DNA of 64,000 nucleotides from Peptococcaceae bacterium BRH_c8a (GTDB lineage Bacteria; Bacillota; Desulfotomaculia; Desulfotomaculales; Desulfallaceae), in contig LADP01000018.1 of NCBI GenBank assembly GCA_000961575.1, positions 62,001 to 126,000 of the forward strand, read 5' to 3'. Positions within the stretch are counted from its first letter, which is position 1; every line of letters starts with the position of its first letter. Under the pieces are notes generated by a model. It was given only the letters and a program-made list of their open reading frames with translations. It did not search any database and was not told the DNA's origin. Below, in pieces: positions 49,176 through 58,438 of the stretch. The position numbers and the translations under genes were made by a program.

Positions 49176-50204
49176 ATGATGAGAACCTGGTTTGCCCTGG
49201 TTATGGTTATATACATACTTTTAAACTTGCTTATTGTCAGGCAGCTTTATGACTTATTGAGGATTAACCAGGTCGCTTTTGCGCTGGTCTATAGTTTTCT
49301 TGCCGCCACCCCGCTATTAAGCCGGGTTGGACATTTGGGTTTGTTCGAAAAAGTGGGAAATTATTGGGTGGTGTTTTTTTATTACGCCGCTATTGTCGCG
49401 GTGCTGGGTATATTGATCAAGAATAAACCGGTGATTATCGGCTGTTATTTGCTAATCATCATCATAATTGTTGTTGGTTCAGTACAGGCCAAAAAAGTGC
49501 AGGTAGTATCTTATGAATTAAAAATCCCCAAAAATGCAGCCAACCTTCATGCAGTCCTAATTTCTGACACCCATATCAACAAAACCAAGGGTAGCAGCTA
49601 CGTGGCCAAAATGGTTGAGGATATTAACAGCCTCAATCCGGATATTGTTTTTTTGGCCGGAGATATCTTTGACGACCGGGACATTAACATCCTAAGGGAA
49701 GAAAAAGAGACATTGAAGGGTATTAAAGCCCAATTAGGTGTTTATGGTGTGGTGGGAAACCATGAATATTATAGCAATAATCTTAGTGATAGTTTGGCCA
49801 TTTATGAGGAAGCGAATATCAAAATACTAATAGATGAAGTTGTTCAACTGGATAGCTTTTATATAGTGGGCCGGGATGACGTTCATAACAAACGCAAAGG
49901 TTTGCCTGAGCTGCTGCAGGGCGTGGACAAAAATAAGCCTGTCATACTATTGGACCATCAACCTGTGTCACTGACGGAAGCCGAAAACAACGGTGTTGAC
50001 CTGCAATTATCCGGTCATACTCATAAAGGACAATTCTTTCCCAACCAGCTGTTCACCAAAAGGATTTTTGAGGTGGACTACGGGTACCTGGTCAAGGACA
50101 GCTTGCAGGTAATTGTCACCTCGGGCTATAGTACGTGGGGGCCGCCCGTCCGTATTGGAACACAATCAGAGATTGTAGACCTGTACATTAAATTTAATCA
50201 ATAG
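49176..50204 (+). CDS. Membrane-anchored metallophosphoesterase
   Basis: N-terminal TM segments then LISDTHI, FLAGDIFDD, VVGNHEYY, LSGHTHKGQ. Confidence 0.92.
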   Translation: MMRTWFALVMVIYILLNLLIVRQLYDLLRINQVAFALVYSFLAATPLLSRVGHLGLFEKVGNYWVVFFYYAAIVAVLGILIKNKPVIIGCYLLIIIIIVVGSVQAKKVQVVSYELKIPKNAANLHAVLISDTHINKTKGSSYVAKMVEDINSLNPDIVFLAGDIFDDRDINILREEKETLKGIKAQLGVYGVVGNHEYYSNNLSDSLAIYEEANIKILIDEVVQLDSFYIVGRDDVHNKRKGLPELLQGVDKNKPVILLDHQPVSLTEAENNGVDLQLSGHTHKGQFFPNQLFTKRIFEVDYGYLVKDSLQVIVTSGYSTWGPPVRIGTQSEIVDLYIKFNQ

Positions 50205-50458
50205 TAAAAACAGTTAGGGTTCAAGCAGACTTTTTTCATAGTTATGCCTGAACCCAGCTTTTTAGTGGGAAGACTAAATTAATTAAACCTTAATAAAAAC
50301 GTCATGGTTAAATAATTATTAAAGTTTATAATAACTGCCTAATAGCTTTGCCAGTACGTTCTTAAATGTGAGCAATATCATAGCATCCGGTGGCCATAGC
50401 CAGTAAACTATGTACAGGAGCTAGCACCAGGCCAAAACTTTAACAGACCGGAGGGTCA

Positions 50459-51283
50459 ATGATGAAAGTCATTGTACTGATTAAACAGGTACCCGGAACA
50501 GCAAATACCCGCATGAACCCTGAAACAGGCGTAATGATCCGTGATGCGGGCGAAACCATTTTGAACCCGCTGGATGAACATGCGGTTACCGAAGCCGTTG
50601 CCATTAAGAAAAAACATCCGGGTACAGAAGTTATAGCCCTGACTATGGGCCCGCCTTCCGCGCAGAAGGTGCTGCGGGAGGCCTGCGCCAGGGGTGCTGA
50701 TAAGGGAATTTTGCTTTCGCACAAAGCTTTTGGCGGGTCGGATACCCTGGCTACTTCGCGCGTCCTGGCAGCGGCCATACAAAAAATCGGTGCTATTAAC
50801 CTGGTTTTGGCCGGGGAGAAAGCCACCGACGGGGAAACCGGGCAAACCGGTCCCATGACAGCAGCGCTGCTCGACATCCCGGTAATTACCTTTGTACACC
50901 GGTTAGAGGTTAATGAGATGCATATTATTGCCCGTCGCATGGTGGAGGAAGGGATTGAGGAAGTTAAGGCAAGTCTGCCGGCACTGGTGACGGTGGTCAA
51001 GGACATCAACAACCCTCCCCTGCCCACGATAAAAGGCTATATTTTAGCCAAGAAACAAACCTTTCCTGTGTGGGGGCCTGCAGACCTGGCCATTGAAGAA
51101 GGTACACTGGGTCTAAAAGGATCCCCAACCCGGGTGGTCAAAATATTCACCCCCAAACTGTCTCGGCAGACTACCTTTTACACCGCTGCTAATGAAGAAC
51201 AGATGCCGGGTGCAGCGGAAGCGGTTTTAAAGGTGCTCCTAAACCGCAGTCTAATAGAAAAAGGTGATCGCTATGGAGCCTAA
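50459..51283 (+). CDS. etfB: Electron transfer flavoprotein beta subunit (second copy)
   Basis: MMKVIVLIKQVPGTANTRMNPETG; GEKATDGETGQTGP. Confidence 0.93.
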   Translation: MMKVIVLIKQVPGTANTRMNPETGVMIRDAGETILNPLDEHAVTEAVAIKKKHPGTEVIALTMGPPSAQKVLREACARGADKGILLSHKAFGGSDTLATSRVLAAAIQKIGAINLVLAGEKATDGETGQTGPMTAALLDIPVITFVHRLEVNEMHIIARRMVEEGIEEVKASLPALVTVVKDINNPPLPTIKGYILAKKQTFPVWGPADLAIEEGTLGLKGSPTRVVKIFTPKLSRQTTFYTAANEEQMPGAAEAVLKVLLNRSLIEKGDRYGA

Positions 51284-52289
51284 ACATAGTGTGATGGTAC
51301 TGGCGGAAATACGCAGCCAAAAGGTGCACGAATTGACTTTGGAGATGATCGCTTGGGGCAGAAAGCTTGCCGACAAGCTGGGAGTGCCGGTTGACTGTGT
51401 GGTGCTGGGCATTGAACAGGCAGATTTTCAAAAACTTGTGCATTGGGGAGCAGACCGGGTGCTGGTGGTGACTAACGGCAGGCCGGACAGCCTTTTAGCC
51501 ACCCCCGCAGCCCGATTGCTGGTGGAAACTATCCGTGCTGAACAGCCCGGGATAGTAATCGCTCCGGCAACTACTTTTGGGAGAACCATCATGCCCATAA
51601 CAGCCGCCAGGCTGGCGACGGGGCTGACCGCAGATTGTACTGAACTGGATATAGATCCCAAAGACAACTTGCTATTGCAAACCCGCCCGGCCATTGGCGG
51701 CAATATCATGGCTACCATTAAAACCGCCCGCACCAAGCCGCAGATGGCCACCGTCAGGCCCCGTTCCATAAAACCTGGCGGGTTTGACCCGACAAGTCAG
51801 GGTGAAGTAATTATTAAACATTATGATACCGGTAATGCCTGGCAGGAAACTTTATTATCCTTCATGGGCAATGAAGAAAACGATATTAACCTGGAAAATG
51901 CCGATATTGTTGTTAGCGGTGGTAAAGGGATGAAGAGTAAAGAGAATTATCAGCTACTGGAAGAGCTGGCCGGTTTACTAGGTGCCGGATTGGGGGCAAC
52001 CAGGGATGCTGTGGAGGCCGGGTGGGCGCCCTTTGCCCGCCAGGTAGGTCTGACAGGTAAAACCGTGTCCCCGAAAGTTTATCTAGCGGCCGGGGTATCC
52101 GGTAAAATACAGCACCTGGCCGGCATTCTCACCTCTGAGTACATTATTGCCATCAATGAAGACGCCGATTCCCAGATTTTTAAAGTGGCTGACCTTGGTA
52201 TTATAGGCGATGCGCCCACTGTGGTCACCTGTTTAATTCAGGCCTTTAAAGACCTAAAAACAGATGGGAAGGAGCATGAAAATGGCTGA
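51273..52289 (+). CDS. etfA: Electron transfer flavoprotein alpha subunit (second copy)
   Basis: SGGKGMKSKENYQLLEELAG, GATRDAVEAGW, GLTGKTVSPKVYLAAGVSGKIQHLAG; start overlaps etfB. Confidence 0.92.
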   Translation: MEPKHSVMVLAEIRSQKVHELTLEMIAWGRKLADKLGVPVDCVVLGIEQADFQKLVHWGADRVLVVTNGRPDSLLATPAARLLVETIRAEQPGIVIAPATTFGRTIMPITAARLATGLTADCTELDIDPKDNLLLQTRPAIGGNIMATIKTARTKPQMATVRPRSIKPGGFDPTSQGEVIIKHYDTGNAWQETLLSFMGNEENDINLENADIVVSGGKGMKSKENYQLLEELAGLLGAGLGATRDAVEAGWAPFARQVGLTGKTVSPKVYLAAGVSGKIQHLAGILTSEYIIAINEDADSQIFKVADLGIIGDAPTVVTCLIQAFKDLKTDGKEHENG

Positions 52290-53346
52290 TCAATTTAATA
52301 TCATAGTGCGACAGCTTGTATCCCTGCTGGGTGAACAAAATGTTACCCCGGGTAAGGAAAACATTGTGGCCAGGCCGTCTTCAAGCGAAGAGCTAGCCGG
52401 CATATTTGCCCTGGCCGCGCAAGGGGCGATGACCGCCACAGCAGCCGGGTATACAGTAGGTCCTGCCACTGAGGTTATTGGTCAAGCGGATATATTGATC
52501 TCACTCGAGAGAATGAATGAAATTAGGTTTGACCGGGAAAGTTTAACCATTACTGTCCAACCGGCGGCAGAAATGGATAAGATAATTAATGCCGCCCAAA
52601 AAACAGGTTGTAAATTTCCCGGGATAACCTGCCGGCATAAACATGCAACCGCCGGTGAAAATGTAGCTGCTTGTTTTAATGAAGGTGAACCGGATTTTAA
52701 ATGCCCCACTGCCTGCCTGTGCGGCCTGGAACTGGTGCTGGCTGACGGTAGGATCATCACTGTGGGAGAGCGCTCCGTAAGGGATTTGGATAATTATCAA
52801 CTGACCTATATTTTGGGGGGGTACAAAGAAGAAAAAGCGGTGCTGGGCGGCATATATTTGAGGCTGTTGCCCGAGGAGCAGGATCAATACTGGCTAATTA
52901 CAACCTTTAAGGACTTAGATATATTCCCTGGAATTTTGTCTTCCCTGATGCAAAAATACCGTCGTGAACTTGACGCCGTTGTTGGTATTAAGTTGGCCGA
53001 TTATCCCGATTTGGCAGCCATGCTGCGCCAATGGATACCGGTTCTTAATGAAGTTGACCATCCATCAACTTCATGCATGCTGGTGTCTATAAATTGCCAC
53101 CCGGTAGAATTGGAACCGCTTTTAGAGTTGCTTGCCGGCGACACATCTATAGCCGGTGGTACATATCAAAAACTTGTCATATCAACTTTTTACAATAATT
53201 TGATGAGAGATCTTAAATTTAACCCACAATTATCTAACGTCAGTGTTAATGAACAGGATTGTGATCAACAATTCAATACCGGGCGATTACATGCGTTTTA
53301 TTGGGTAAAAGAAGAAAGTAAAATTCATTTGTTTTATGAGGGTTAA
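52276..53346 (+). CDS. Divergent GlcD-like (PCMH-type FAD-binding) oxidase subunit
   Basis: Operon-linked to etfBA (overlapping start); FAD_binding_4-like order of segments but degenerate motifs; about 355 aa. Confidence 0.6.
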   Translation: MKMADQFNIIVRQLVSLLGEQNVTPGKENIVARPSSSEELAGIFALAAQGAMTATAAGYTVGPATEVIGQADILISLERMNEIRFDRESLTITVQPAAEMDKIINAAQKTGCKFPGITCRHKHATAGENVAACFNEGEPDFKCPTACLCGLELVLADGRIITVGERSVRDLDNYQLTYILGGYKEEKAVLGGIYLRLLPEEQDQYWLITTFKDLDIFPGILSSLMQKYRRELDAVVGIKLADYPDLAAMLRQWIPVLNEVDHPSTSCMLVSINCHPVELEPLLELLAGDTSIAGGTYQKLVISTFYNNLMRDLKFNPQLSNVSVNEQDCDQQFNTGRLHAFYWVKEESKIHLFYEG

Positions 53347-53371
53347 ACAGATGATTTATTGGTTTAAGGAA

Positions 53372-53420
53372 AGTCTTGACTTATAAGCTTTTCTTGAAAA
53401 AAAGTTAATAAGTCAAGACT
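53372..53420. repeat. Long hairpin element, copy 1
   Basis: AGTCTTGACTTATaAGCTTTTCTTGAAAAAAAGTTaATAAGTCAAGACT. Confidence 0.8.
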
Positions 53421-53447
53421 GACCAGGTGAAGAAAACAAATGATTGC

Positions 53448-53606
53448 TTAATAATTCTTTTGGTTTAGACGGTAATGAATAGATGCCAGAAGCCAAAATA
53501 TCGCCGCTAAAATAATGGTTTCACTGTCATCACCATCACCCATAGCGATAGCACTTATAAAGCCAAAAACAATACTGGTCAAGATGTAAATAATAGATTT
53601 GTACAT
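53448..53606 (-). CDS. Small 52-aa hypothetical membrane protein (absent from the ORF track)
   Basis: Minus-strand ORF MYKSIIYILTSIVFGFISAIAMGDGDDSETIILAAIFWLLASIHYRLNQKNY* with RBS GAAAGGTGG upstream of the ATG. Confidence 0.65.
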   Translation of the reverse strand: MYKSIIYILTSIVFGFISAIAMGDGDDSETIILAAIFWLLASIHYRLNQKNY

Positions 53607-53690
53607 AAATTTACCACCTTTCAAAATAGTGAGTTTAGATAATGATTGTTTTAAATAAGATATTTGAAAATACTTGAGATAATACCAATA

Positions 53691-53756
53691 TTAGGGGTCA
53701 GGCTTAAACTTATTGACTTTTGGTCAAAAAGCCAATAAGTTAAGCCTCACCCCTAA
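53691..53756. repeat. Long hairpin element, copy 2
   Basis: TTAGGGGTcAGGCTTAAACTTATTGACTTTTGGTCAAAAAGCCAATAAGTTAAGCCTcACCCCTAA. Confidence 0.85.
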
Positions 53757-53901
53757 ACTTTTGGGCCTTTAAATTCGTGATTCACTGTAATCAGCCTATA
53801 ATCTCTATCTAAACGATGTACACAAGTTTTTGCTCCATCTGTCGAAACATCCTTTGAGGTAATTTGATATAATGGTAAGATATATTAAAGGGGGAATTGG
53901 T

Positions 53902-55197
53902 ATGAGCGTGCATGATTTGGCCCGCCGGGTAAAGGAAGCTTCCATCAAACTGGCCGCTGCCGAAACGGAATTAAAGAACAAAGCCCTGACTCAAATAGCT
54001 GAGTCATTAAAAAATAGTAAGGAAAAAATCATCAAGGCCAACAGGGATGATTTAATCAGAAGTGAAAACGAGCATCTTTCCGCACCCCTTTTAAAAAGAC
54101 TAAAATTTGACGAGGCGAAGATCCAGGATGTGGTTGACGGGATCTACAGCCTGATTGAACTAGAGGATCCGGTCGGTAAAACCCTTTTGTCCACTGAACT
54201 GGATGACGGCCTGGAATTGTACAGGGTGACCTGTCCCATAGGGGTAATCGGGATGATTTTTGAATCCAGGCCCGACGCCTTGGTGCAGATTTCCACCCTT
54301 TGCCTGAAAAGCGGGAACAGCGTGCTGCTTAAAGGCGGTTCCGAAGCCAGAGAGACTAACCGTATCCTGGCCGAGATTATCGTCAGGGCCACCGATGAAG
54401 CCGGCATTCCCGCCAACTGGCTGGCGCTGCTGGAAACGCGTTCCGACGTCAACGAAATGCTTAAAATGGATCGTTATATCGACCTGATCATTCCGCGCGG
54501 ATCCAATGATTTCGTCCGTTATATCATGGATAACTCAAGAATTCCGGTGATGGGCCACGCGGATGGCATCTGCCACTGCTACGTGGATCAAGAAGCAGAT
54601 TTACTGATGGCGGTTAATGTTGCCGTCGACTCCAAAACTCAGTACGTGGCTGTCTGTAACGCCACGGAAACCCTGCTGGTGCACAAAAAAATAGCCCCGG
54701 CTTTTTTACCTGAACTGAAGCAGGCGTTGGCAAGCAAAGATGTGGAATTATTGGGCTGCCCTAAAACCACGACTATTATTCCGGCCAATCCAGCTTCAGA
54801 AGAGGATTGGAAAACCGAATACCTGGACTATAAGCTGGCCGTGAAAGTGGTTGCGGGGTTGGATGAGGCCATTGAACATATTAATACGTACGGTTCGGGA
54901 CATACCGACAGCATCATCACCGGGGATAAACAAACAGCGGCCCGGTTCATGGACTACGTTGATTCGGGGAATGTTTTATGGAATTGTTCCACCCGTTTTA
55001 GCGATGGGTTCCGGTACGGGTTCGGGGCAGAAGTGGGGATAAGTACCAGTAAAATTCACTCCAGGGGCCCGGTCGGCCTCGAAGGGTTGGTTATTTACAA
55101 ATACAAGTTAATCGGAAACGGACATATTGTAGAGGATTACGCTAACCATACAAAAAGCTTCAAACACAAAAAAATGAACAAGGAATTTGAGCTATAG
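53902..55197 (+). CDS. proA: Glutamate-5-semialdehyde dehydrogenase (gamma-glutamyl phosphate reductase)
   Basis: 431 aa; CPIGVIGMIFESRPDALVQIS, LKGGSEA, YVAVCNATETLLVH; ATG at 53902. Confidence 0.94.
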   Translation: MSVHDLARRVKEASIKLAAAETELKNKALTQIAESLKNSKEKIIKANRDDLIRSENEHLSAPLLKRLKFDEAKIQDVVDGIYSLIELEDPVGKTLLSTELDDGLELYRVTCPIGVIGMIFESRPDALVQISTLCLKSGNSVLLKGGSEARETNRILAEIIVRATDEAGIPANWLALLETRSDVNEMLKMDRYIDLIIPRGSNDFVRYIMDNSRIPVMGHADGICHCYVDQEADLLMAVNVAVDSKTQYVAVCNATETLLVHKKIAPAFLPELKQALASKDVELLGCPKTTTIIPANPASEEDWKTEYLDYKLAVKVVAGLDEAIEHINTYGSGHTDSIITGDKQTAARFMDYVDSGNVLWNCSTRFSDGFRYGFGAEVGISTSKIHSRGPVGLEGLVIYKYKLIGNGHIVEDYANHTKSFKHKKMNKEFEL

Positions 55198-55230
55198 GAT
55201 GAAAATAATATAATGGTAATGGTACAACAA

Positions 55231-55272
55231 GAATGCGACAGGGAACACATCCCCGTCGCATTCTTTATTTTT
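55231..55272 (+). terminator. Rho-independent terminator after proA
   Basis: GAATGCGACaGGG-aacacat-CCCcGTCGCATTC then TTTATTTTTT. Confidence 0.88.
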
Positions 55273-55341
55273 TCTTATCAATTAATGAAATTTCTCTAGT
55301 TTCTTCAACTCGTTCATTATGATTTAAGGCTAAGCAGTCAA

Positions 55342-56151
55342 CTAATTTTTTATTGTCTTTTTAACAAAATAGCCTTTGGGATCAATTACTTCCCGGATTA
55401 AGTGGATCTCTTCGACGGTTGGCGGTTCAAATGCGTAGACATCGTCGGGTATAATCAGTTTAAAGCCGGTGGCATCTTGGATACTCCGCACAGTTTCACC
55501 GGGCAGAGTGGCGATAAGTTTCATCCGCCTGGTGTCATCGTCAAAGCCCAGGATGGCTTTGGTGGTAATAACCCGCTGCGGCCCCTGTCCGACAAGACCG
55601 GCGTTCCACCGGGCATTGGGTGAGCCGTCCAGGTAACCGGGACTGGTGACGTAATTGAGTTTTTCGTTAAATCGCCTTGGCTCGTGCACCATTATAATGA
55701 TGGTTTGCTCACAGGAGCAGGCCATGTCACTGGCGCCACCGCTGCCCGGCAGGCGGGTCTTCGGTGATTGGTAATTGTCGGGGAATGCACCCATCATAGT
55801 AGAGTTCAGGTTCCCGTAAGGATCGATTTCCGCGCCGCCGATAAACCCTATGTCGGCAAAGCCCCGCTGGGTTAATTCAAACGCCGAGTTCAGGCCAAGT
55901 AGATAATTGGCCTTATTAGTGGTTCTGGAATCACCAACCGACAGCGGCAAACCGCGAGATAAGCTGGGGCCTACGGCACCGGCCTCGAACACAGGCACAA
56001 TCCCGGGGGCGTGCGTCAACTGGGCCAAAGTAATAGCCACCAGGGGTAGTCCGGTTCCGGCAAATATAACTTTATTATCCGGCAGGGTTCGGGCGCCGGC
56101 CACTACGATCATTTCCTGTATGGTAAAGTCAGTTGCATATTGCTTGTCCAA
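55342..56151 (-). CDS. CoA-transferase subunit B (GctB family)
   Basis: VFEAGAVGPSLSRGLPLSVGD; TRLPGSGGASDMACS; paralogous to 7917-8768. Confidence 0.88.
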   Translation of the reverse strand: MDKQYATDFTIQEMIVVAGARTLPDNKVIFAGTGLPLVAITLAQLTHAPGIVPVFEAGAVGPSLSRGLPLSVGDSRTTNKANYLLGLNSAFELTQRGFADIGFIGGAEIDPYGNLNSTMMGAFPDNYQSPKTRLPGSGGASDMACSCEQTIIIMVHEPRRFNEKLNYVTSPGYLDGSPNARWNAGLVGQGPQRVITTKAILGFDDDTRRMKLIATLPGETVRSIQDATGFKLIIPDDVYAFEPPTVEEIHLIREVIDPKGYFVKKTIKN

Positions 56152-56166
56152 GAACTACACCTCTTC

Positions 56167-57177
56167 CTATTCCAATACTGTAAAACCGGCATCCAAGCGA
56201 CTGCCGGACTCTATTTTTTGCACCTGCTGAACCTGGCTGAATGGAATCTTGTCCATAAACCTGGCGGTATTCTTTACCCCGAAGATAAAAGTCTCATAAT
56301 AATCTTTAAGTGAAGAATAGTCGCCCTTTCTGGCTTGCTCACAGACTGACCTGAATTCGGGAATATGTTTTTCATCAAAATAATGAACGCCGTGACTATT
56401 GCCCGGGTAGGACCCAAATGGCACCTCTACGACAGCGTCAACAGCAAAGAATGGTATGCTAATCCGGTTGGGGAACCTGACCATATCGTCATGCTCGATG
56501 AGCCGGTCGCAAGTAACAATTGTATAAGCAGAGGCCATGGCGATTTCCGGACAGGTAAAAAGAGGACCCTGGATCCGGCAGTTGCCATAAATATCTGCCT
56601 CTTGGACGTGAATAATGGCCACGTTTGGATGGGAGGCCGGTAAAAGCATAATCGGCCTTTGGGTAAAGGGGCATTCCATTACTTTGGCCCGGTTGCGCTG
56701 AATCATGTCACTGCCCAGTGGGCTACGGCACGGGATGAAGGGTAAGCCCATAGATCCGGCTTTAAAACGGGCAGACATGTTATAATTGCTCCAATCTTCC
56801 AATTCAAGCTTACTGTTTTCGGCCAGGTAGCGGAAAAGCGGAGAAATACCAAAAGCTTCATGTGCCCAGTAGGCGAACTCCATCCTTTTTATATTTAGGT
56901 GCTCTTCATTTAAAACCATTGCTCCGGCTAAGTATTCAACGGCCAGGCCTGCGGACTGGTAGGAAAGGGTCAGATCTTTCCGCCCCTGCCGGATAATCTC
57001 ATGTACGATGGAAACGGGCTGCCGGCTGTTGACAAAACCGCCTATACCGATATTGTCTCCGTCATTAATAAATTCTTGGACTGCATCATGAAGGCTCTTT
57101 CTTTTGTCTCTTTTGGATTTGTTTTTATCTGCCGTGAATTTCCTTGCTTCGTCTGGGGAAAGTCCTGTCCAGTGCAT
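56167..57177 (-). CDS. CoA-transferase subunit A (GctA family)
   Basis: DNIGIGGFVNSRQPVSIVHEIIRQG; paralogous to 6985-7905; preferred ATG at 57177 (MHWTGLSPDE) behind AAGGGGG. Confidence 0.85.
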   Translation of the reverse strand: MHWTGLSPDEARKFTADKNKSKRDKRKSLHDAVQEFINDGDNIGIGGFVNSRQPVSIVHEIIRQGRKDLTLSYQSAGLAVEYLAGAMVLNEEHLNIKRMEFAYWAHEAFGISPLFRYLAENSKLELEDWSNYNMSARFKAGSMGLPFIPCRSPLGSDMIQRNRAKVMECPFTQRPIMLLPASHPNVAIIHVQEADIYGNCRIQGPLFTCPEIAMASAYTIVTCDRLIEHDDMVRFPNRISIPFFAVDAVVEVPFGSYPGNSHGVHYFDEKHIPEFRSVCEQARKGDYSSLKDYYETFIFGVKNTARFMDKIPFSQVQQVQKIESGSRLDAGFTVLE

Positions 57178-57357
57178 TATGTGCCCCCTTAATTCTGTGT
57201 GTTCTGTGGTAAACCCATCACTCAACCTCTGTATTCACAGACGATTGGTCATCTGATAAATACATGCTCATTACACTTTATTGATAGTATCATATATAGC
57301 CTTGTTTCCGCACTACCCAAGAATTACCGGTAATAATTAAACGCTTTATTCACTAAC

Positions 57358-58233
57358 TCACTTTAAAAGAGTCAAAAGTTCTTCCTTGGCAGGCTGCAAG
57401 GCCAAATTAATTTCACTTACAGACCGGTCAGACCCTGCCGCAACCGATAGACACTCCTGGAGGAGTTTAGTCAGGCAGTACTGGGATGCCAGTACACCCT
57501 GCAGCAGGTTATCCAGTTTGAGGATGTTTTCCAACCCTTGGCTGCCCTTGTGTTCCACTGTCTCATTAACCAGGGCCATGTAGGCCACCGGATCCTGGCT
57601 CAACAGGTTCATGAATTCAGTAAAAAATTCTTCCTCTGCAAAAACCCACAGGTTGTCCAAACAGTAATTAACCCCGCCAGGGCCTCGTAGGCAGCGGTGC
57701 CATGCAGTAGCCCCGGCGGCCAGGGTTTCCGCCAATAAAATATTCATGTAACTGTTGCTGTTGGTTTTAAATATGCCCCCGTCGGGTTTATGCAAAATTA
57801 ACTCTGCCTTTAACGACCGGCAGTTTTCTTTTGTCTTTCTGAAACATTTCGTTAGCCACGCCAAGTCTGCCGGGCTTTCCGTATCCGGCTGCCAGCGCAG
57901 TAACGAAGACCTAAGCAAGGTTAAAAGCTCTGTCCAATTATTTGCTTTGCCTAGTTCGTTTGCAATTTCTTCCCGGTCATGGCAGTATTCAATGTGCAGA
58001 GGCTGCTGTTTCTCCTCTAGGCCGGCCAGGGCTGTGATTATAGGCATTTTTTTCTGCAGCCCCTTTTCTTCATACACCATGGTGGCTAGGGTTAGGGACA
58101 GCCAGCGCCGGTTGTCGGCATCAGGACTTTGGGCCAGCAGTTCATTAGCCAGCCGGCTGACTTCAGGAGTATTGCCAGACATAGTTAATTCCCTTATTCT
58201 TTCAAGTGTTTCCTGTTTATGCACCGGGGTCAC
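57358..58233 (-). CDS. Hypothetical protein
   Basis: 291 aa single long ORF; family not recognised. Confidence 0.6.
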   Translation of the reverse strand: MTPVHKQETLERIRELTMSGNTPEVSRLANELLAQSPDADNRRWLSLTLATMVYEEKGLQKKMPIITALAGLEEKQQPLHIEYCHDREEIANELGKANNWTELLTLLRSSLLRWQPDTESPADLAWLTKCFRKTKENCRSLKAELILHKPDGGIFKTNSNSYMNILLAETLAAGATAWHRCLRGPGGVNYCLDNLWVFAEEEFFTEFMNLLSQDPVAYMALVNETVEHKGSQGLENILKLDNLLQGVLASQYCLTKLLQECLSVAAGSDRSVSEINLALQPAKEELLTLLK

Positions 58234-58438
58234 CCTTTCGGATATAATACTAGCTTTCTTCTATTGCATAACAATGTCGTAAAGTTTATTTTACACTTAG
58301 AATAGCAACCTTGCCAGATACGTTTTTTGTATGCCTAGCCGGTCTTGTAGTTAAAAAAACGCAAAAAAGTGTTAAAATTATAGATGTGGCATAATACCAT
58401 CAGGAATGATGGTAAGTAAAGTGCAGAAAGGAAAGCCA

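Noticed and set aside
53902-55197. proA without an adjacent proB as an anomaly
   Set aside because: proB can be located elsewhere in the genome; the window alone cannot show it is missing
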